From positions 1 through 9,378 of the forward strand of contig JAGXSQ010000057.1 of NCBI GenBank assembly GCA_018333395.1: a DNA stretch of 9,378 nucleotides, given 5' to 3'. This DNA comes from Dethiobacter sp. (GTDB lineage Bacteria > Bacillota_D > Dethiobacteria > Dethiobacterales > Dethiobacteraceae). Below the pieces are notes generated by a model, which was given only the letters and a program-made list of their open reading frames with translations, searched no databases and had not been told where the DNA came from. The position numbers and the translations under genes were made by a program. Within the stretch, counting starts at the first letter, position 1. Each line of letters begins with the position of its first letter. Positions 5,563 through 9,378 of the stretch are shown one piece after another.

Positions 5563-7038
5563 ATGGCCTCATTTGCAAAAAAACCGACAGGCGACCTGCT
5601 GCTCTACGCCGAGATGGCACCCGCCGAAGTGCGCGCGGCACAGCGCCAGCTCAAGGCCGGCCAGTTGCATCGCATCGCCGCGGGCGTGCTGACCCCGTGG
5701 CCAGAGGAGAGCTGGCCCAGCTTGGTTGCGCGCGAGCGCATCCGATTGCTCGCCGCCCTGTACCCCGGGGCCGTGGTGGGCCCCAAGAGCGCTTTCTACG
5801 GCGGCGTTCCTCACGACGGGGTGATGTACCTGAGCTACACCTACACCAAGCGCGTCGCACTGCCGGGGATGACCGTACAACTCGTCCAAGGGCCGGGGGC
5901 AAGCCAAGGCGATACGCCGATGATGGGGCGGGAGCTCTACTATCCGTCCCTGCCGCGCATGCTGCTGGAGAACCTGTCCATCACCCGGGGCCAGGTTCAG
6001 AAGTCTGTGGGCAGGGTCGAAGTGGAGCAGCGCCTTATCGAGACTTGCGAAGCGCGTGGAGTAGACGCTCTGAACCAGCTGCGCGTACAGGCTCGCGACT
6101 TGGCGCCAAGCCTTGGCCTGCAGCGGGAACAAGCGCTGCTCGACGAGCTCATCGGCACCATTTTGGGCACGCGCAAAGCCGACATGCACACAGAAGCCGG
6201 CAAGGCCCTTGCCGCCGCCCCGCCCTATGACGCCAACCGCCTCGCCTTGCTGGAGAAGCTTGCTGCCCACCTGCGGGCCACTCCGCTGAAGCAACCCGCG
6301 GCCGCCGCCACCACCGACCAAGCCCGGGTCAACTTCGCCTTCCTAGAGTCGTACTTCAGCAACTTCATCGAGGGCACCGAATTCGACGTCCAGGACGCCC
6401 GGGGCTTTGTGCTCCAAGGTCGCCCCATCAGCACACGCCCCAAAGACTCGCATGACGTGCTGGGTGTGTTCCGCCAGGCGGTCAACCCGGGATGGGCCAA
6501 CCAGACCTTAGGCGTGGGCGAGGCCGTGCTCCACCAATTGCGCGACAGGCACCGCGACCAAATGTCCGAGCGCCCCGAAGTGGGACCCGGGGAGTTCAAG
6601 ACGCTAGCCAACCGCGCCGGCAACTCCGAGTTCGTGGCACCGCGACTGGTGCGAGGCACCCTGGTAGAGGGCTCAAAACTGCTGCCAACGGTGCCCGCTG
6701 GCATGGCCCGCGCCCTGCTGGCCATGTTTCTGGTCGCAGAGGTGCACCCCTTCACCGACGGCAACGGCCGACTGGCGCGACTCGTGATGAACGCCGAACT
6801 CTCGGTGGTGGGGGCCAGTCGAATCATCGTCCCGACGCTGTTTCGCGAAGAGTACCTAGACTGTCTGCGCGTGCTCACCCGGCAAGGTGAGCCGGCGCCC
6901 TTTTTGCAAGCCATGCAGCACATCCACGCTTGGACGGCTGCGTTCAATTACGACGACCTTGACCGCGTGCTGGCTCAAATGACCGCCTGCCATGCGTTTG
7001 AAAAATCCCGCCTCCAGCACAAGCTGCTCTTTCCTTGA
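5563..7038 (+). CDS. Fic-domain AMPylase-type protein with AbiEi-like N-terminal domain
   Basis: A 491-residue protein. The Fic core motif HPFTDGNGRLAR is complete at 395-406, with catalytic H395 and the phosphate-binding DGNGR loop. Such enzymes usually transfer AMP from ATP to a hydroxyl of a target protein. About 129 residues before the catalytic His lies S266-N-F-I-E270-G271, fitting the inhibitory motif [S/T]xxxE[G/N] of self-inhibited class II Fic proteins. The segment FKTLANRAGNSEFVAPRLVRG is also typical of the family. Residues about 20-140, with LHRIAAGVLTP, ERIRLLAALYPGAVVGPKSA and YPSLPRMLLENLS, resemble the winged-helix AbiEi-type antitoxin of type IV systems. The ATG at 5563 lacks a clear Shine-Dalgarno. 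The gene converges on the HIT gene and probably belongs to the island. The target is unknown. Confidence 0.88.
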   Translation: MASFAKKPTGDLLLYAEMAPAEVRAAQRQLKAGQLHRIAAGVLTPWPEESWPSLVARERIRLLAALYPGAVVGPKSAFYGGVPHDGVMYLSYTYTKRVALPGMTVQLVQGPGASQGDTPMMGRELYYPSLPRMLLENLSITRGQVQKSVGRVEVEQRLIETCEARGVDALNQLRVQARDLAPSLGLQREQALLDELIGTILGTRKADMHTEAGKALAAAPPYDANRLALLEKLAAHLRATPLKQPAAAATTDQARVNFAFLESYFSNFIEGTEFDVQDARGFVLQGRPISTRPKDSHDVLGVFRQAVNPGWANQTLGVGEAVLHQLRDRHRDQMSERPEVGPGEFKTLANRAGNSEFVAPRLVRGTLVEGSKLLPTVPAGMARALLAMFLVAEVHPFTDGNGRLARLVMNAELSVVGASRIIVPTLFREEYLDCLRVLTRQGEPAPFLQAMQHIHAWTAAFNYDDLDRVLAQMTACHAFEKSRLQHKLLFP

Positions 7039-7093
7039 TGGCACGCAAGGGCATCGTTTTGGCCAGAGTCCACTGGCGCGTGCAGGTGGCGGC

Positions 7094-7537
7094 TTACTTT
7101 GACAAATGCTGACCAAGCTGTGCGGCGTAGCCCCGCAGCACCTCAAAGGCCGGCTCTTTGCGCGGCCAAGTGAGCGCAATGCCGTCGTGGGCGTGGCGCG
7201 GCACCACGTGCATGTGCACGTGGAACACGGTCTGGTCGCCTTCTTTGCCGTTGGCCTGCAGCAGGGTCAGGCCCGGCGGCTGGAAAACTTGCTTGACGGC
7301 GTGGGCCACGGTGTGCGCGGTGCGCATGAGGGCGGCGGCTTCGTCTGGGGTACAGTCGAGCAAGGTGGCGGCATGGCGCTTGAGCGCCACCAGCACGTGG
7401 CCGGGGTTGACCTGCCCCAAGTCCATGAAGGCCAAGGTCTGCTCGTCTTCATAAACACGGGCGCTGGGGATTTGGCCCGCGACCAGCTTGCAAAAGATGC
7501 AACTGCCCGAGGGCGATGGGTCGATGAAATGGGGCAT
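7094..7537 (-). CDS. HIT-family nucleotide hydrolase
   Basis: A 147-residue histidine-triad protein. The catalytic motif HVHMHVV places the triad at H106, H108 and H110, with H108 the expected nucleophile attacking the alpha-phosphate of nucleoside phosphoramidate, polyphosphate or adenylyl substrates. The N-terminus has CIFCKLVAGQIPSARVYEDE (C13, C16) and then NPGHVLVALKRH, the standard order of a bacterial HIT hydrolase. The exact substrate class (Hint-like or Ap4A-like) cannot be fixed. The ATG at 7535-7537 has only a weak purine stretch upstream. The gene is divergent from the next gene across 80 bp and convergent with the Fic gene across 55 bp. It is probably backbone, marking the right limit of the island. 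Confidence 0.93.
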   Translation of the reverse strand: MPHFIDPSPSGSCIFCKLVAGQIPSARVYEDEQTLAFMDLGQVNPGHVLVALKRHAATLLDCTPDEAAALMRTAHTVAHAVKQVFQPPGLTLLQANGKEGDQTVFHVHMHVVPRHAHDGIALTWPRKEPAFEVLRGYAAQLGQHLSK

Positions 7538-7617
7538 GGGCCGATCTTAAAAGAAAGAAGCTGGGTGTATGCGCTTAAACTGATGGAACCACACCACCCC
7601 CACTGCCAGCCCCTCCC

Positions 7618-8124
7618 ATGGTCATCACCGAGCCCCTAGCCCGTCGGTTCATCGGCACTTACACAGACTTCCTGGGCAGCCTCTTGCCGGATTCGGCCAA
7701 AGCCGGCAAGCGCACCACCCAGTGGCTGGTGACGGCCCGAAAGCGGTTTTTGGGCAACCAAAGCCGGCTGCAAGCTTATGTGCGCGCGCACCCGCAAGCG
7801 GATGCAGAAATGCTCGAGGCCATAGCGGCCTTGCGGATACGCAGCTGGATTTACCTCAAGGACACCACGGCTTATTCGGTGTGGATGGACGAAGCCGGTG
7901 AGCAAGCCTATGGGGTGCTGGGCCTGACGCAGCGCGTGCGGGACCTCTGCCAAGGCGGAAGTGGCGTTATCCTGACGGCCGGGCTGATGCCGCTGGGTGG
8001 GCGCTGGGTGACAGACGGCTTGGTTGAAAATCTGGCATGGCTGGGTCCGAACTACCGCCGCGACCTGACACAGGCCTACAACCGACTCAGGCAGTCGGGC
8101 CGATTCAGCACCGGCCCGGCATAG
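7618..8124 (+). CDS. Conserved protein of unknown function
   Basis: A 168-residue soluble-looking protein with no signal peptide or membrane segment. I do not recognise the family. It looks like a real gene: codon use fits its neighbours, and it has conserved-looking blocks, WIYLKDTTAYSVWMDEAG at 77-94, QAYGVLGLTQRVRDL at 96-110 and LPLGG-type turns leading to GLVENLAWLGPNYRRDL at 134-150. The stretch GGSGVILTAGLMPLGGRWVTDGL suggests a beta-rich core. The ATG at 7618 has no obvious Shine-Dalgarno. The NERD-protein gene follows 41 bp later on the same strand, so the two may be co-transcribed. Function is not inferred. Confidence 0.75.
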   Translation: MVITEPLARRFIGTYTDFLGSLLPDSAKAGKRTTQWLVTARKRFLGNQSRLQAYVRAHPQADAEMLEAIAALRIRSWIYLKDTTAYSVWMDEAGEQAYGVLGLTQRVRDLCQGGSGVILTAGLMPLGGRWVTDGLVENLAWLGPNYRRDLTQAYNRLRQSGRFSTGPA

Positions 8125-8165
8125 CAGCGGGAGAATCGGGGGGGAAAGACCCAAAAGGAGTGCAG

Positions 8166-8870
8166 ATGTCATTGCTGTCGGTGTTCAAAGGCTGGCTGGG
8201 AGAAGCGCAGGGGGCGCTGGCGCACCGGCTGTTTCTGGACGACAAGATCTATCACCCGATCAACAACGTGACGATTCCGACGGCCAACGGCAGCACGCAA
8301 ATCGATCACGTCATCGTCTCGCGCTTCGGTCTTTTTGTCGTCGAGGCCAAAAACATGAACGGCTGGATCTTCGGCGACGAGCACGGCAAGCAGTGGACCC
8401 AGAGCCTCTACGGCAAAAAACACCAGTTTCAAAACCCGCTGCACCAGAACTACCGGCACACCAAAGTCTTGGCCGAGTTCTTGGGAGTCGACCACGACAA
8501 ACTGCATTCGGTCGTGATGTTCTGGGGCGAGGCGCAGCTCAAAACCCAGATGCCACCCAACGTCATGACCGAGGGCTACGCGACCTACATCCAGAGCAAG
8601 CAGACCGTGCTGTTCTCGGATGAGGAAGTGGCCCAGTTGATCGAGGCGCTTCGCACCGGGATGCTGCCCAAGACCTGGGCCACCCGAAACGCCCACATCG
8701 CGTCGCTGCAACAGCGCCACAGCAGCACCACCACCTGTCCGAAATGCGGCGGGGCACTGATTCAGCGCACAGCCAAATCAGGCCCCAACGCAGGACGCCC
8801 CTTCCTTGGCTGCGCCAACTTTCCTAGGTGTCGCCACACCGCTGCCGTCAATGAGGACAAGTCAGTTTGA
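8166..8870 (+). CDS. NERD-domain protein with C-terminal zinc ribbon
   Basis: A 234-residue protein. Residues about 10-120 form a nuclease-related (NERD) domain: GE at 12-13, then GSTQIDHVIVSRFGLFVVEAK with D47, E60 and K62 as the D...ExK core of the PD-(D/E)xK fold. The C-terminus is a topoisomerase-type zinc ribbon, CPKCGG (C191, C194) and LGCANFPRCRHT (C216, C222), commonly a single-stranded nucleic acid binder. The ATG at 8166 is preferred over an upstream in-frame start near 8037 because AAAGGAG at 8154-8160 precedes it at 5-nt spacing, and the upstream frame would overlap the previous gene. It probably acts on DNA in the cytosol; activity and target are inferred from the fold only. Confidence 0.9.
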   Translation: MSLLSVFKGWLGEAQGALAHRLFLDDKIYHPINNVTIPTANGSTQIDHVIVSRFGLFVVEAKNMNGWIFGDEHGKQWTQSLYGKKHQFQNPLHQNYRHTKVLAEFLGVDHDKLHSVVMFWGEAQLKTQMPPNVMTEGYATYIQSKQTVLFSDEEVAQLIEALRTGMLPKTWATRNAHIASLQQRHSSTTTCPKCGGALIQRTAKSGPNAGRPFLGCANFPRCRHTAAVNEDKSV

Positions 8871-8952
8871 CTCCAGTCTGCTCGCATCAGAACCCATGCG
8901 GGTGACCAACACCGGTTGCTCTGGGCCGCGCGGCGTCGCGAAATCCGGCAAC

Positions 8953-8982
8953 AAAAAAGCCCAACTGATAGCGGTTGGGCTT
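8953..8982 (-). terminator. Intrinsic terminator of tRNA-Phe
   Basis: On the minus strand AAGCCCAAC and GTTGGGCTT (8974-8982 with 8957-8965) form a perfect 9-bp stem around an 8-nt loop. It runs directly into six T (8953-8958 complement). It starts 8 bp after the tRNA-Phe CCA end. No T-tract exists on the plus side, so it does not serve the NERD gene. Confidence 0.88.
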
Positions 8983-8989
8983 GGAATGG

Positions 8990-9065
<76 letters not shown>

Positions 9066-9074
9066 ACAGCCGTG

Positions 9075-9083
9075 ATTCTAGCA
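9075..9083 (-). promoter_or_regulatory. Extended -10 promoter of tRNA-Phe
   Basis: The minus strand reads TGC-TAGAAT (TGn extension at 9081-9083, hexamer at 9075-9080). A start near 9068 would be just upstream of the mature tRNA 5' end at 9065. The same nine bases precede the divergent tRNA-Arg. The -35 is not recognisable. Confidence 0.65.
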
Positions 9084-9190
9084 CAGCCCATCGGGCCTTT
9101 TGCGTGCGCTGCGCTGCGCTTTGGCCACCCCAAGCTTGCCTTGGCTCGAGGTGGGGCTTTGGGCGTGTGGCTTTGGGGGGTGAGCTAGGC

Positions 9191-9199
9191 TGCTAGAAT
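9191..9199 (+). promoter_or_regulatory. Extended -10 promoter of tRNA-Arg
   Basis: The plus strand reads TGC-TAGAAT, with the hexamer at 9194-9199. A start near 9206 lies six bases before the mature tRNA at 9212. It is identical to the tRNA-Phe -10 element on the other strand. The -35 region is only weakly similar to consensus. Confidence 0.65.
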
Positions 9200-9211
9200 G
9201 GAAGGCTCTGC

Positions 9212-9287
9212 GCGGCTGTAGCTCAGTGGATAGAGTATCGGCCTCCGAAGCCGAGGGTCGTGGGTTCGATCCCCGCCAGCCGCGCCA
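9212..9287 (+). tRNA. tRNA-Arg (anticodon CCG)
   Basis: A 76-nt cloverleaf with encoded CCA. The acceptor stem GCGGCTG (9212-9218) pairs fully with CAGCCGC (9277-9283), and the discriminator is G9284. The anticodon stem TCGGC/GCCGA encloses CTCCGAA, giving CCG. The T-arm is GTGGG-TTCGATC-CCCGC. It is divergent from tRNA-Phe. No intrinsic terminator is evident in the 90 bases after it. Confidence 0.96.
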
Positions 9288-9328
9288 CACCCAAAGCCTA
9301 AGCCCGCCAAAAGCCCGCCAAAGCCCGA

Positions 9329-9378
9329 TCACACCCGCCGCGCCAGCGCCTCGGCCATGCCGGTGTAGCCGGCCGGGG
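9329..9378 (-). CDS. Possible C-terminus of a leftward gene entering from the right edge
   Basis: The minus strand reads PAGYTGMAEALARRV and then TGA at 9329-9331. The 16 codons look coding (GC-rich third positions), but the stretch is too short to identify a family, and an open frame this short can occur by chance in GC-rich DNA. Confidence 0.35.
   Translation of the reverse strand, partial: PAGYTGMAEALARRV

Noticed and set aside
5569..6321. 250-codon minus-strand frame opposite the Fic gene
   Set aside because: Antisense shadow without motifs; the plus-strand frame is continuous over 491 codons with Fic motifs.
7062..7077. Small hairpin GCCAG/CTGGC between the convergent Fic and HIT genes
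   Set aside because: Only a 5-bp stem and no T-tract on either strand, so not supported as a terminator.
8037..8165. Upstream extension of the NERD protein
   Set aside because: It overlaps the end of the preceding gene, lacks a ribosome site, and the ATG at 8166 has a strong AAAGGAG; the extra residues look non-native.
9101..9118. Short TGCGC-type tandem repeats
   Set aside because: Only about three copies in GC-rich spacer; no evidence of function, and no CRISPR-like spacing anywhere in the window.
9078..9332. 84-codon minus-strand frame covering tRNA-Arg
   Set aside because: It runs through a structured tRNA gene and its promoter, so it is not a protein gene.

Overview
The window looks like a chromosomal segment of a betaproteobacterium of the order Burkholderiales, probably Comamonadaceae. 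The evidence is high GC with GC-rich third codon positions, an S-adenosylhomocysteine (SAH) riboswitch in front of ahcY, an octaprenyl-diphosphate-synthase-type ispB, and a tyrosine-recombinase fragment of a kind I associate with Burkholderiales islands next to a tRNA-Pro gene. The genus cannot be fixed from the sequence alone.

Left backbone (1-1822). The 5' part of ahcY runs leftward off the edge, preceded by a well-formed SAH riboswitch with a competing hairpin. The riboswitch leader and ispB are transcribed divergently from -10 boxes about 50 bp apart. ispB is followed by tRNA-Pro(CGG), which probably has a promoter inside the end of ispB and a terminator just downstream.

Accessory region (about 1823-7090). 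It starts at the 3' end of tRNA-Pro with a decayed integration module: an integrase that keeps only its N-terminal third, a start-less ORF tail, and an excisionase-like helix-turn-helix (HTH) gene interrupted by an in-frame TAG. A three-gene operon-like set follows: an XRE-HTH/ImmA-type metalloprotease, a PIN-domain ribonuclease overlapping it by 20 bp, and an HNH-type nuclease-like protein. An inverted repeat flanking a -10-like box lies directly upstream of the set and looks like an autoregulatory operator. After a 328-bp gap without a confident gene comes a 491-residue Fic enzyme whose N-terminal third resembles an AbiEi-type (type IV) antitoxin. The region reads as a fixed island remnant that kept toxin/antitoxin- or defence-like cargo.

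Right backbone (about 7090-9378). It holds a leftward HIT-family hydrolase, a divergent conserved protein of unknown function, and a NERD-domain nuclease-like protein with a C-terminal zinc ribbon. Two divergent tRNA genes follow: tRNA-Phe(GAA) leftward with an intrinsic terminator, and tRNA-Arg(CCG) rightward. Each has a TGC-TAGAAT extended -10 box. A short open frame at the right edge may be the C-terminus of a leftward gene.

The best candidates for something undescribed are the ImmA-PIN-HNH cassette with its operator, and the AbiEi-like/Fic fusion, which may be a one-polypeptide toxin/antitoxin-like protein.
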